Of a stretch of 17,993 nucleotides of DNA, positions 6,773 through 14,504 are shown in pieces. Positions within the stretch are counted from its first letter, which is position 1. Each line of letters starts with the position of its first letter. This DNA comes from JBBATK01 sp046052705 (GTDB taxonomy: Bacteria; Bacteroidota; Ignavibacteria; Kapaibacteriales; NICIL-2), in assembly GCA_046052705.1 (NCBI GenBank), contig JBJOLU010000107.1, forward strand, positions 1-17,993, in the 5' to 3' direction. The notes below the pieces were generated by a model. It was not told the DNA's origin. It did not search any database and worked only from the letters and a program-made list of their open reading frames with translations. Position numbers and translations under genes: made by a program.

Positions 6773-7533
6773 GAGGTAGGGCCGTTTGTGGAAAAGATTT
6801 CGTTTTCTATGGCGCGCCACATAAGCTGACACGGAAAACGATTTTCGAAAATGGCGCGACCCACAACCACCGAATCTATATTCTCGGAGAGTAAATCATT
6901 TAATGCCCACAACTCTTCGGGTGAGTCTATACCGCCGGCCGCGGTAATACGCATACCCGACTGACGAGCAATTCGCACCAAGGTATTCACATCGGGACCT
7001 TCGTAGGTGCCCTCCCATGAAGCATCCGAGTAGACTATTCGCTGCAAGCCACAATCGCGAGCACGTGCAGCAAAGTCGGTGTCGGATATAGACGGGTACT
7101 CGTCGCCAAACCTCACGCGACCGCTATGAGCGCGGATGCCAAGTACGATACGGCTCGAAGTGTATTCTTTGATCAGCGACTGCAAACCATCGGGATCGTC
7201 GAGCACGAGCGTAGATACAATCACGCGAAACACGCCCTCGTCAAGCCAGCGCACACACTCACCCACCGTACGAACATCGGCGTTCAACTGCACGGGAATG
7301 TCTACCGATTGAATAATATCCAGAATGGTTTGGCGGTTGGCCGCAGCATCGTCGCCCCGCAGACTGTCTTGGTCGGTGATGTGAATGGTCTTCGCATTCT
7401 CTGTACGCCACAACCGGGCCAAATCGGGCGGGCGCAGATTCATAGCCGCCTCGGAACTGCAGTCCGGCGTCGTGTGGGTTTGGCGAGTGCAGCATCCTTG
7501 CACAAGCTCCATTGCGGGTATTACCAGAATCAT
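6769..7533 (-). CDS. Divergent HisA/HisF-like TIM-barrel protein
   Basis: The 254-residue product follows the HisA (ProFAR isomerase) pattern from end to end. It starts MILVIPAMELVQGCCTR where HisA has IPAIDLxxGxxVR, has YSDASWEGTYEGPD at 168-181 where HisA has the TDxxxDGTxxGPN motif, and ends with AAGGIDSPEEL (198-208) and VVVGRAIFE (222-230). Key positions differ: the catalytic Asp of strand 1 is Glu (E9), the first phosphate loop GGGIR is NADVR (84-88), the second catalytic Asp region reads LGIRAHSG, and the DG aspartate is E174. It may therefore have a different substrate or no isomerase activity. No other his gene is in the window. It lies 52 bp downstream of ruvA. The ATG at 7533 has no clear ribosome-binding site. 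Confidence 0.75.
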   Translation of the reverse strand: MILVIPAMELVQGCCTRQTHTTPDCSSEAAMNLRPPDLARLWRTENAKTIHITDQDSLRGDDAAANRQTILDIIQSVDIPVQLNADVRTVGECVRWLDEGVFRVIVSTLVLDDPDGLQSLIKEYTSSRIVLGIRAHSGRVRFGDEYPSISDTDFAARARDCGLQRIVYSDASWEGTYEGPDVNTLVRIARQSGMRITAAGGIDSPEELWALNDLLSENIDSVVVGRAIFENRFPCQLMWRAIENEIFSTNGPTS

Positions 7534-7585
7534 TGGTGTGTGTGATATTCTACTATGGCTTGTGTCAACGACACCTACCAGAATT

Positions 7586-8179
7586 CTATTGCATAATCTT
7601 CAACGCTGCCCGTAGCATACTGTCTGCCGTCCATTCGCGATCCGTAACCTCTGCTGCCACAAATCGTACTGCCTTTTCTGCTTTGACCTTTTGATATCCC
7701 AAGGCAACCATTGCTGCAATGGCATCGGCTTGCACAGTATCCGCCGTGCGTTCCGAAGTACCTGCCGAGACATCAAATCCCGCCGGCATCTTATCCTGCA
7801 GTTCCACAATAAGGCGCTCGGCAGTCTTCTTCCCTATGCCCGGCAAGCGCTGCAGCACAGCCACATTCTTCGTAGCCACGGCAGAGCGGAGCTCACCCAA
7901 AGTGGTTGCAGATAAAATTCCCATTGCAGTCTTGCCGCCTATACCCGGAATGCCGATAAGCTGCAGGAACAGCTCGCGTTCGTCGGTTCGGAAAAAACCA
8001 AAGAGTTGCATGGCGTCCTCACGAACCGCCAGGTATGTGGCAAGCGTTATAGGCGAGTTCAGTATAGCTCCCTCTGCCGTGGCAACCGTTACCATCACCG
8101 CATATCCCACACCATGACAATCAACTACAAGTTGCGTCAGGTACTTTTCCACCACCGTTCCGTGTATACGTGCAATCAT
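7586..8179 (-). CDS. ruvA: Holliday junction branch migration protein RuvA
   Basis: RuvA binds four-way junctions as a tetramer and loads the RuvB helicase during recombination repair. The 197-residue product has the full layout: an OB-fold N-terminal domain (MIARIHGTVVEKY to about 62), two helix-hairpin-helix motifs (IGIPGIGGKTA at 75-85 and LPGIGKKTAERL at 112-123), a flexible linker at about 131-150, and the RuvB-contacting domain III (AIAAMVALGYQKVKAEKAV, 153-171). The length is normal. Neither ruvB nor ruvC is adjacent in this window. The gene lies 97 bp downstream of the threonine aldolase. Confidence 0.97.
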   Translation of the reverse strand: MIARIHGTVVEKYLTQLVVDCHGVGYAVMVTVATAEGAILNSPITLATYLAVREDAMQLFGFFRTDERELFLQLIGIPGIGGKTAMGILSATTLGELRSAVATKNVAVLQRLPGIGKKTAERLIVELQDKMPAGFDVSAGTSERTADTVQADAIAAMVALGYQKVKAEKAVRFVAAEVTDREWTADSMLRAALKIMQ

Positions 8180-8276
8180 AATTGGCTATCAATAAAATCT
8201 GTGCTGCGCTTACAGAGCTTGGCTTGACATAGGCTCGGCCAGGTTAGGCTCAGCCTGCACACAGCAAATGCTGATG

Positions 8277-9326
8277 CTATACGCTCTTCTTTTTACCCAG
8301 TGCTTCGGCAACTTGCAAAAGTCTCTCGGCTGCTGATCGGGTTTGCGCGGTAGAAACCTGATGATGAAACACCGCTCGAATCCACCCGCCGGAGCGGCCT
8401 GCACTGAATCGTACAGCCTTGCGCTCGCAAGCCGACAACACATCCTGAATTCGCACATCGCCCTGCGCCTTAAACACAACGATGTTCGTTTCCGGCACCG
8501 GTGTATCCAAAGTGATAGATGCTGAGTTTGACAACAACGATGCAAATAGCTTTGCATTCTCGTGATCGCGCGCAAGTTTCTCTCGATGATACTTCAATGC
8601 ATAGCGTCCTGCAGCGGCTATCACACCCACTTGCCGCATACCGCCACCAAGAATCTTTCTCCAACGGCGAGCTACACGCATCTGTTCTTTGGTACCCACG
8701 AGCATCGATCCCGCCGGCGCGCCCAGCCCCTTGGACAAACACACGGACAAGGTATCAAAGGTTTTGCCGAAGGTTCGAAGCGATATGCCCGATGCAACTT
8801 CGGCGTTCCAAATGCGCGCACCATCGCAGTGCAATGCGATACCGTGGTTGGATCGCAATGAGCCGATGGCCTTTAGGTACTTGGTTGTCATGAGCGTACC
8901 GCCATGACGGTTGTGGGAGTTCTCCCAGCAAATAAGTTTTGTTCGAGGATAGTAATACGCGTCCGGACGAATAGCTGCCACTATATCTTCGGGACGCATC
9001 ATGCCATTCTCGGACGGAACACAATGCAATTGCACACGCGCAATGATGGAAGGTGCCGTGGTTTCGTAATGAAAAATGTGCGACTCCGCTTCCACGATCA
9101 CTTCGTCGCCGGTGCCGGCGTGCAGCGCAATACCAATCTGATTTCCCATGCAACCCGTGGGCACAAACAGCGCATCCTGCTTGCCGAACAAATCAGCCAC
9201 TTCTTCCTGCAATGCATTAACGGTGGGATCCTCGGAGAACACATCATCGCCCACCGCTGCGTTCGCCATAGCCCGGCGCATTCCGGGTGTGGGAGTGGTT
9301 ACTGTATCGCTGCGTAAATCAATCAT
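8277..9326 (-). CDS. ltaE: Low-specificity L-threonine aldolase (PLP enzyme)
   Basis: It cleaves L-threonine or L-allo-threonine to glycine and acetaldehyde with pyridoxal phosphate. The 349-residue product opens with MIDLRSDTVTTPTPGMRRAM, the family hallmark. It has the AESHIFHYE segment at 80-88 (H83 probably stacks on the cofactor), HCDGARIWNA at 166-175 (D168 binds the pyridine nitrogen) and the Schiff-base lysine K199 in CLSKGLGAPAGS. The length is typical. AGAGGA (9335-9340) stands 8 nt before the ATG and supports this start. It lies 38 bp after the small 115-residue gene, so the two may be cotranscribed. Stereospecificity (L-allo or low-specificity) cannot be read from the sequence. 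Confidence 0.93.
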   Translation of the reverse strand: MIDLRSDTVTTPTPGMRRAMANAAVGDDVFSEDPTVNALQEEVADLFGKQDALFVPTGCMGNQIGIALHAGTGDEVIVEAESHIFHYETTAPSIIARVQLHCVPSENGMMRPEDIVAAIRPDAYYYPRTKLICWENSHNRHGGTLMTTKYLKAIGSLRSNHGIALHCDGARIWNAEVASGISLRTFGKTFDTLSVCLSKGLGAPAGSMLVGTKEQMRVARRWRKILGGGMRQVGVIAAAGRYALKYHREKLARDHENAKLFASLLSNSASITLDTPVPETNIVVFKAQGDVRIQDVLSACERKAVRFSAGRSGGWIRAVFHHQVSTAQTRSAAERLLQVAEALGKKKSV

Positions 9327-9364
9327 CCCTTCGATCCTCTGTTATTTGTGTACGTGTGCGCGAA

Positions 9365-9712
9365 TCATGCGGCGTTGGTGTCGGGCGCTGTTGCTGTTGC
9401 CGGTTCCGCGTGCACCATGGAGTCTGCGGCAGGGCCCGACTGCGCTTCCTTCAAACTCTGAAAGCCATAGTGCGCCACTTTGATTTCGAACTCCATCTGC
9501 TTCGTATACAAATGTGCATACTTCTCGTTTGCGGGTTCCACAACACGCACCTTCGCCCAGCAGCCTCCTTTGAACTCGGTGATGTCGGCCACATAGGTCG
9601 GTTCATCATTCATACTCACCAAGTATCTGCCGCCCTGTTCAGGTCGTTCTTCTTTGGGTAATACTTCGTGATAGTGCTTTATATCTCTATCCTTTACCGG
9701 AACCTTTTGCAT
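9365..9712 (-). CDS. Small conserved-looking protein of unknown function
   Basis: The 115-residue product is not recognised. Residues 1-85 look folded and soluble: a charged start (VPVKDRDIKHYHEVLPKEE), then alternating strands with GGRYLVSM, EPTYVADITEF, CWAKVRVVEP and FEIKVAHYGF. The last 25 residues are an Ala/Thr/Pro/Glu-rich tail, probably disordered. There is no signal peptide or membrane segment. AAAGGA (9718-9723) is spaced 5 nt from the ATG, a good ribosome-binding site that argues for a real gene. It sits between the TPR protein and the threonine aldolase. Its function cannot be inferred. Confidence 0.75.
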   Translation of the reverse strand: MQKVPVKDRDIKHYHEVLPKEERPEQGGRYLVSMNDEPTYVADITEFKGGCWAKVRVVEPANEKYAHLYTKQMEFEIKVAHYGFQSLKEAQSGPAADSMVHAEPATATAPDTNAA

Positions 9713-9880
9713 GATCGTCCTTTATGATATCTATTGGTGATTGTATTGCTTGTTTCCTAGCCGGCTTATTAACGTACTCACTACTCACTGATTACCCACA
9801 CACTTATCGTCTACTATACCTACTGCGCCTCGAACCGAAGCTTTGCGCATAGGTACCTTGAGAAAATTCGCCGCCAAACA

Positions 9881-9920
9881 CAGCAGCACAGCTTCACAGC
9901 AGCACAGCATCACAGCCGCA
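9881..9920. repeat. 16-bp CAG-rich tandem repeat
   Basis: Two copies of a 16-mer starting CAGCAGCACAGC (9881-9896 and 9897-9912) differ at one base and are followed by a partial third (CAGCCGCA). It lies in the 218-bp gap between the TPR gene and the small-protein gene, a few bases beyond the TPR stop. The remainder of the gap shows no clear promoter or gene. Confidence 0.7.
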
Positions 9921-9930
9921 TGCATTATGC

Positions 9931-11157
9931 TTAATACATGTATCTGCTGAATCTGTTCTTCGTCGACATTTCGAAGGGATGTTCCTTCATCCAGGCAAGT
10001 AGCCGCTGATAGTTTTTCTTGTTGGCATCAAAGTACGCTTTAGCTTCCAGTGGCTTTGCGAACTGCATCAGGTATACAACATACGAGCTGTGCAATCCTG
10101 CATCCAGTAGTGTTTTGTGCCTCTCTATTGCCGCGTTGGGATAGAGTGTATCGTAGCCGCGCTTGTACCACTCTTTGATAAACACCGTTTGCATGGTATC
10201 GATGCTGAGCAGGGGAATTTCGAAATCCTGAAAGAAGCGAAGCTTGGCTGCGCCAATGGTCATGAGCTCATCGAAACGATCCTCGAAAGATACTTCCACC
10301 GGAGCAGAAGCATCGGCAGATCCCTTGCGCGCCAGGCTGTAATTCATCGCGTTGGATGTACGGAAATCCTCGTAGGTACGCATGTGCATTCGGTAGATCA
10401 AATCAGAGATGATCGACAGTCTGGACGGGTTGGGATCTACATTCATCAGCACTTCGCCATAGAGCAACGTCCAAATACGTTCGCTGCCCTGCGAGTATGA
10501 GCGCGCCGCCCAATAGTAATTCATGTGATATCCGGGATCCACCTGAATACCCTCTTCGAATTCATCGGCAGCTTCGTCCAAACGGCGGGCTTGAATGTAC
10601 AGCATGCCGCGCTCCATGTGCAAGCGCCCCGACTGCGGAAATCGCTTGATGCCATCGTCGATAACCATTCGAGCGCCCGATGTATCATCCTGTTCCGCAC
10701 GAAGATTCGAGAGCAACTGATAGTACTTATCGATGGCTTTGGGATGAGGGAGAATTTCCCGCAGTATACTCTCGGCGCTATCGAAGGTACGTTTCGCTGC
10801 AAAAGCCAGAGCCATTTCGTAGCGCACCTCGATGCGCGTTGTATCAAGAGCATAGGCCTTACTAAACTCTGTAATAGCACTATCGTATTGCTTGTCGTTG
10901 AAATGGTCCAGAGCAACTTTTAGAAGCCGCACGCGCTCGGGATTGTCTTTTGTTACGGCCTGCTGCGCCGCTGCCGGAACGGCAGGCGCAGCAGCCGTGG
11001 TAACAACCATCACAGCTACGAAGATCATGATCACGCGCAATGCTTGCACGCAGCCGCCGGCCCGAGAGGTACCTGCAAAGCCGGGCCTAACGATGGCAGC
11101 TACCGGCAGTAACTCCGCACTCAAGGCATGGACGTTTGAATCTGTGTGTGCTTTCAT
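9931..11157 (-). CDS. Secreted or periplasmic TPR-repeat protein
   Basis: From the ATG at 11157 the product has 408 residues. A hydrophobic stretch followed by an Ala-rich, signal-peptidase-like site (IMIFVAVMVV to PAVPAAAQQ) lies at about 42-66. TPR-type helices follow: VRLLKVALDHFNDKQYDSAI, SGRLHMERGMLYIQARRLDE and neighbours, with the spacing of at least three repeats over the first half. The C-terminal part (SERIWTLLYGEVLMNVDP and beyond) resembles the non-TPR half of Bacteroidota envelope TPR proteins; its role is unknown. The start is uncertain. The frame opens at a TTG at 11262, 4 bp after the SDR stop, but the N-terminus from there is low-complexity (NIIANTIGNIIKN). A GTG at about 11049 would give a normal-length signal peptide. 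Confidence 0.75.
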   Translation of the reverse strand: MKAHTDSNVHALSAELLPVAAIVRPGFAGTSRAGGCVQALRVIMIFVAVMVVTTAAAPAVPAAAQQAVTKDNPERVRLLKVALDHFNDKQYDSAITEFSKAYALDTTRIEVRYEMALAFAAKRTFDSAESILREILPHPKAIDKYYQLLSNLRAEQDDTSGARMVIDDGIKRFPQSGRLHMERGMLYIQARRLDEAADEFEEGIQVDPGYHMNYYWAARSYSQGSERIWTLLYGEVLMNVDPNPSRLSIISDLIYRMHMRTYEDFRTSNAMNYSLARKGSADASAPVEVSFEDRFDELMTIGAAKLRFFQDFEIPLLSIDTMQTVFIKEWYKRGYDTLYPNAAIERHKTLLDAGLHSSYVVYLMQFAKPLEAKAYFDANKKNYQRLLAWMKEHPFEMSTKNRFSRYMY

Positions 11158-11266
11158 GCTTCCCGTTCGTGACGATGTGTGTACGATGACATTCTTGATG
11201 ATGTTCCCGATAGTGTTTGCGATGATGTTCGTAAAGCTGTCTATGCAAACGTGTTCCTTCAATGCG

Positions 11267-12055
11267 CTAGAATCCGTATTGCGTGAAGCCGCCGTCTACC
11301 GCCAAGCACTGCCCGGTGATATACGACGATGCCGGCATACAGAAAAATGTAACAGCGTGAGCAACTTCCTCCGGTGTACCCACTCGTTTCATGGGTGTTC
11401 GCAGGAGCACTTCATGGTAGTACGCTTCATTGCCCAACACGCCCTCCGTAAGAGGAGTACGAATGTACCATGGTGCAACGGAATTAACGCGAATACCATC
11501 GCCCGCCCATTCCACAGCCCAGTACCTGGACAGATGGATGAGCGCGGCCTTTGTCATGGAATACGGCGCTCCGGTACGCGCATAGGTTAAGCCATTGGTA
11601 GACGCCACGTTCACCACTGCCGCCCCACCGGCCAGTGCCAGCAAGGGATGCAGACCTTTGGTTAAATCGAAGGCCGAAAGAAGATTGGTACGCAGCAGAA
11701 AGTCAACTTCGTCGGCACTGTACTCCACGGTGCGTTTGCGAATATTCGTGCCTACATTATTCACTAGGATATGCAGTGGACGATCTGCCTCAGATAAAAG
11801 CTCTATGCACCGGGCTCTGGCCTGAGCATCGGCTACATCGCATTCAATAGTGCGTACATTCAACCCCGCCTGCGCGAACTGCTGCTGCACGGTCTGCAAA
11901 TCGTTGCTCGATCGAGCAAGTATGCTAACATCTGCACCGAATCGCGCAAGCTCTTCGGCGATGGCTTTGCCTATACCTTTGGTACCACCTGTTACTACCG
12001 CACGCTTACCATGCAGAGACCAAACGTTATCTATGTGTGCCGGTTGCGTACTCAT
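11267..12055 (-). CDS. Short-chain dehydrogenase/reductase (SDR), tropinone-reductase-like
   Basis: This 262-residue classical SDR has the nucleotide-binding motif TGGTKGIG (22-29), NNVG (99-102), N124, catalytic S152 (VNVASTNG) and the YxxxK pair Y165/K169 (PYSMTK). It ends with the usual SYITGQCLAVDGGF segment. NNVG in place of NNAG and the overall pattern resemble tropinone-reductase-like SDRs, a label that says little about the real substrate. R48 after strand 2 suggests NADP(H), which is inference. Its ATG overlaps the fumC stop by 4 bp (ATGA), so it is probably translationally coupled to fumC. Confidence 0.93.
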   Translation of the reverse strand: MSTQPAHIDNVWSLHGKRAVVTGGTKGIGKAIAEELARFGADVSILARSSNDLQTVQQQFAQAGLNVRTIECDVADAQARARCIELLSEADRPLHILVNNVGTNIRKRTVEYSADEVDFLLRTNLLSAFDLTKGLHPLLALAGGAAVVNVASTNGLTYARTGAPYSMTKAALIHLSRYWAVEWAGDGIRVNSVAPWYIRTPLTEGVLGNEAYYHEVLLRTPMKRVGTPEEVAHAVTFFCMPASSYITGQCLAVDGGFTQYGF

Positions 12056-13437
12056 GCACGGGGCCCTAACATGTCTTCGGGGCGCACCAGCTTATCGAAG
12101 GTGTCGCCATCCAGAATATTCAACTCGATAGCAGCGTCGCGAAGCGTGCCGCCGGTCTTGTGAGCATGCTTGGCAATCTTGGCCGCGTTATCATATCCTA
12201 TGTGACTGTTCAGCGCTGTCACCAGCATCAAGGTATTGCGATTGTAATATTCCAGCTTTGTGGCATTGGCCTCTATTCCCTGCGCACAGTGCTTATCGAA
12301 CATGATGCAGGTATCGCTCAGCAATCGAACGCTCTGCAAAAAGTTGTAGATGATTACCGGCTTGAACACATTGAGCTCAAAATTGCCGGACGCTCCGCCA
12401 ATATTGATAGCAACATCGTTGCCCATTACTTGCGCCGCTACCATGGTCATTGCCTCGCTTTGCGTGGGGTTCACTTTGCCCGGCATGATCGATGAGCCCG
12501 GTTCGTTTTCCGGAATAAAAATCTCATTGAGTCCGCAGCGAGGTCCCGATGCCAGCCAGCGAACATCGTTGGCAATCTTCATCAATGATGCAGCCAGCGT
12601 TTTCAGCGCTCCATGCGCAAACACCAATGCGTCGTGCGCTGCCAACGACTCAAACTTATTGGGTGCACTTACAAAAGGCAGGCCGGTGTATTCGGCAATC
12701 TTTGCAGCGCTTCGAACCGCGAATTCGGGATGGGTGTTAAGCCCTGTGCCAACGGCCGTTCCGCCAAGCGCGAGTTCGCAAATGCCGTCAAGGCTCATAC
12801 GAATGCGCGCAAGATCGTTCGTCAGCTGTTGTGCATATCCGCCGAATTCCTGGCCCAAGGTTACGGGCGTAGCATCCATCAAGTGGGTACGTCCACTCTT
12901 GATATAGCCGGCGAACTCCACGCTCTTGGCCGCAAGGGTATCGCGAAGTTTGGTCACTGCAGGTAGCAGGCGATGCACCATTTGCTCTGCTGCGGCAATG
13001 TGCATTGCAGTGGGATAGGTGTCGTTTGAACTCTGCGCTTTGTTAACATCGTCGTTGGGATGTATGGGCTTCTTCGAACCCATTTCTCCACCGGCCAATT
13101 CAATGGCTCTGTTCGAGATTACCTCGTTGGTATTCATGTTTGTTTGGGTACCCGATCCCGTTTGCCACACCGAGAGTGGAAAGTGCTCATCCAGTGCTCC
13201 ACTGATTACTTCGTCGGCGGCAGTGGCAATCAACTGATACTTCTCCTGCGAAAGTGTTCCAAGATCCGTATTCACCGCAGCCGCTGCCTTTTTCAGAATA
13301 CCCAATGCGCGTATCAACTCACGCGGCATTTTTTCTATACCAATAGCAAAGTGATGCAGTGAACGCGCGGTTTGCGCTCCGTAGTATTTATCCGAGGGAA
13401 CTTCGATGCTTCCCATTGTATCCGATTCAATGCGCAT
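12052..13437 (-). CDS. fumC: Class II fumarate hydratase (fumarase C)
   Basis: FumC interconverts fumarate and L-malate in the TCA cycle as a cytosolic, iron-free homotetramer. From the ATG at 13437 it has 461 residues, normal for the family, and begins MRIESDTMGSIEVPSDKYYG, the expected N-terminus. Landmarks are TGSGTQTNMNTNEV (93-106), SSNDTYPTAMH (136-146), the catalytic histidine H185 in SGRTHLMDATPV, and the signature GSSIMPGKVNP (314-324) with the catalytic serine. The frame continues upstream to a TTG at 13509 through a 9-bp tandem repeat that would encode Leu-Ser-His repeats. Family alignment argues against using it. No ribosome-binding site is evident. The downstream SDR gene overlaps by 4 bp. 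Confidence 0.97.
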   Translation of the reverse strand: MRIESDTMGSIEVPSDKYYGAQTARSLHHFAIGIEKMPRELIRALGILKKAAAAVNTDLGTLSQEKYQLIATAADEVISGALDEHFPLSVWQTGSGTQTNMNTNEVISNRAIELAGGEMGSKKPIHPNDDVNKAQSSNDTYPTAMHIAAAEQMVHRLLPAVTKLRDTLAAKSVEFAGYIKSGRTHLMDATPVTLGQEFGGYAQQLTNDLARIRMSLDGICELALGGTAVGTGLNTHPEFAVRSAAKIAEYTGLPFVSAPNKFESLAAHDALVFAHGALKTLAASLMKIANDVRWLASGPRCGLNEIFIPENEPGSSIMPGKVNPTQSEAMTMVAAQVMGNDVAINIGGASGNFELNVFKPVIIYNFLQSVRLLSDTCIMFDKHCAQGIEANATKLEYYNRNTLMLVTALNSHIGYDNAAKIAKHAHKTGGTLRDAAIELNILDGDTFDKLVRPEDMLGPRA

Positions 13438-13455
13438 AATACAACTGATGTAATG

Positions 13456-13518
13456 GTGTGATAAATGTGATAAGTGTGATAAGTGCGATAAGCGTGATAA
13501 GTGCGACAAGTGTGGTAA
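13456..13518. repeat. 9-bp x 7 tandem repeat in the fumC leader
   Basis: Seven contiguous 9-mers of the form GTGTGATAA (plus strand) occupy 63 bp; each differs from that consensus at two positions or fewer. The array begins 18 bp upstream of the fumC ATG and is in frame with fumC, encoding Leu-Ser-His(Arg) units if read from the upstream TTG. It lies between fumC and the outer-membrane protein gene. Confidence 0.9.
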
Positions 13519-13559
13519 ATGATGTTCGTTTACCCATGCCCTGCGAGGCCGCTGCGAAC

Positions 13560-14372
13560 CTACCGAATTCCAATGGCAACCGACACAAACAAGCCATTAA
13601 AATCCTTCATGGGTTTGCCGCGAACGCTTTCCAGACCCTCGCCACCAAATGGTATGATGTAATAACGAGCATCAATGGTAGCATAACTTTTCTCCGAGCT
13701 TTCGATAATCATACCCGCTCCCACAAACCCGGCGGGACGAGAATAGGTATCAGCATATCCCAAGGAACTGAAAAGATCACCATTTACCGGGTCGTAGGGC
13801 GCACGCACCACAGCCGAAGCGCCTGCTCCCACCGAGAGGTACGGGGAGATGTTGTCTGCCACATACTCCTTAGGAATGTTGTACCGGGTGCCCAGGCACA
13901 GCGGTAGTATGAATAAACGATTCACTTTGTTCGGCACGTACACGATGAACGTGTAGGGATCATGCAGCTCCAGCTCGCTGGTGTTTCGCGCGCCGGATAG
14001 GGCAAAGTCCGCGAACACAGACCAATTAGCCGACACCTGATAGTCGTATCCAAAACCCAAACCATACCCATTGCCGGAGATCATCAAGCGTATCAGAAAA
14101 CTGGTTGGATCAGAGATGCCCCGGCTCAACGGTCCTGCCAGAGGAACCGGACTTTCAAAAACATACACGCTATCGTCGGATGTACTTTTCCCGGGACCTT
14201 TAGAAGGTATGGATGTATTGCCTTGAGATGAATCTTTGTTATACGCCGAGCCTTTGGCTACAGCGGCTGAGACGTTGGCAACAGATGTTGCTCCGGCTTC
14301 CGCGCACATCACACCCACACCGAGAATCAGTGTGGTAACGAGAGAGATATAGGGTAAAGTAGCCCGTCTCAT
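13560..14372 (-). CDS. Outer-membrane beta-barrel protein (porin-like), function unknown
   Basis: From the ATG at 14372 the product has 270 residues. It starts with a signal peptide (RRATLPYISLVTTLILGVGV, then a CAEAGA site), followed by a Ser/Gly/Lys-rich spacer and then alternating amphipathic strands rich in Gly and aromatics (GNGYGLGFGYDYQVSANWSV, SPYLSVGAGASAVV, KSYATIDARYYIIPFG). The last strand is GLFVSVAIGIR. This fits small Bacteroidota outer-membrane beta-barrel families. An ATG nine codons upstream (14399) is possible, but a TAnnTTTG-type element (TAGTTTTG, 14401-14408) abuts it, which would put the transcript start at or past that codon. It follows the rpoD terminator and precedes the fumC leader. 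Confidence 0.8.
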   Translation of the reverse strand: MRRATLPYISLVTTLILGVGVMCAEAGATSVANVSAAVAKGSAYNKDSSQGNTSIPSKGPGKSTSDDSVYVFESPVPLAGPLSRGISDPTSFLIRLMISGNGYGLGFGYDYQVSANWSVFADFALSGARNTSELELHDPYTFIVYVPNKVNRLFILPLCLGTRYNIPKEYVADNISPYLSVGAGASAVVRAPYDPVNGDLFSSLGYADTYSRPAGFVGAGMIIESSEKSYATIDARYYIIPFGGEGLESVRGKPMKDFNGLFVSVAIGIR

Positions 14373-14400
14373 GAGCGGTTGCGAGCAGTTGATGAGCATG

Positions 14401-14408
14401 CAAAACTA
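14401..14408 (-). promoter_or_regulatory. Possible -7 element for the outer-membrane protein gene
   Basis: The minus strand reads TAGTTTTG, a full match to the Bacteroidota TAnnTTTG -7 consensus, about 30 bp before the preferred ATG at 14372 and just downstream of the rpoD terminator. No good TTG -33 element lies 19-23 nt upstream, so it remains tentative. Confidence 0.3.
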
Positions 14409-14454
14409 CCACCCAAGACGGATGTACTCCCCGCTTCGTGGCTTGCAGTCGGGC

Positions 14455-14487
14455 AAAAAAAAAGACTGCCCCGAAGAACAGTCTTTT
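14455..14487 (-). terminator. Rho-independent terminator after rpoD
   Basis: On the minus strand AAAGACTG pairs with CAGTCTTT. Two U-G wobbles and a C-G pair extend the stem to close a UUCG tetraloop, and an uninterrupted run of nine T (14455-14463) follows. It lies 17 bp beyond the rpoD stop. Confidence 0.9.
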
Positions 14488-14504
14488 ATGGATTTTCTAG
14501 AGGC

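Noticed and set aside
8220..8265. TAGGCTC direct repeats after the threonine aldolase start of the ruvA gap
   Set aside because: There are only two 7-bp copies with a tiny AGGCT/AGCCT palindrome and no T-run; this is compatible with chance in a 97-bp gap.
8210..8575. 121-codon minus-strand ORF overlapping the threonine aldolase
   Set aside because: It is a frame-shifted shadow of the aldolase gene, whose own product is fully supported by motifs.
9825..9850. Possible tRNA T-arm (GGTTCGAGG on the minus strand)
   Set aside because: The bases flanking the loop do not form the 5-bp T-stem, and no acceptor, D or anticodon arm is present.
13456..13518. The 9-bp repeats as DnaA boxes or an origin
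   Set aside because: The minus-strand unit TTATCACAC resembles the DnaA box TTATCCACA only in its first five bases, and there is no adjacent dnaA, dnaN or AT-rich unwinding region.
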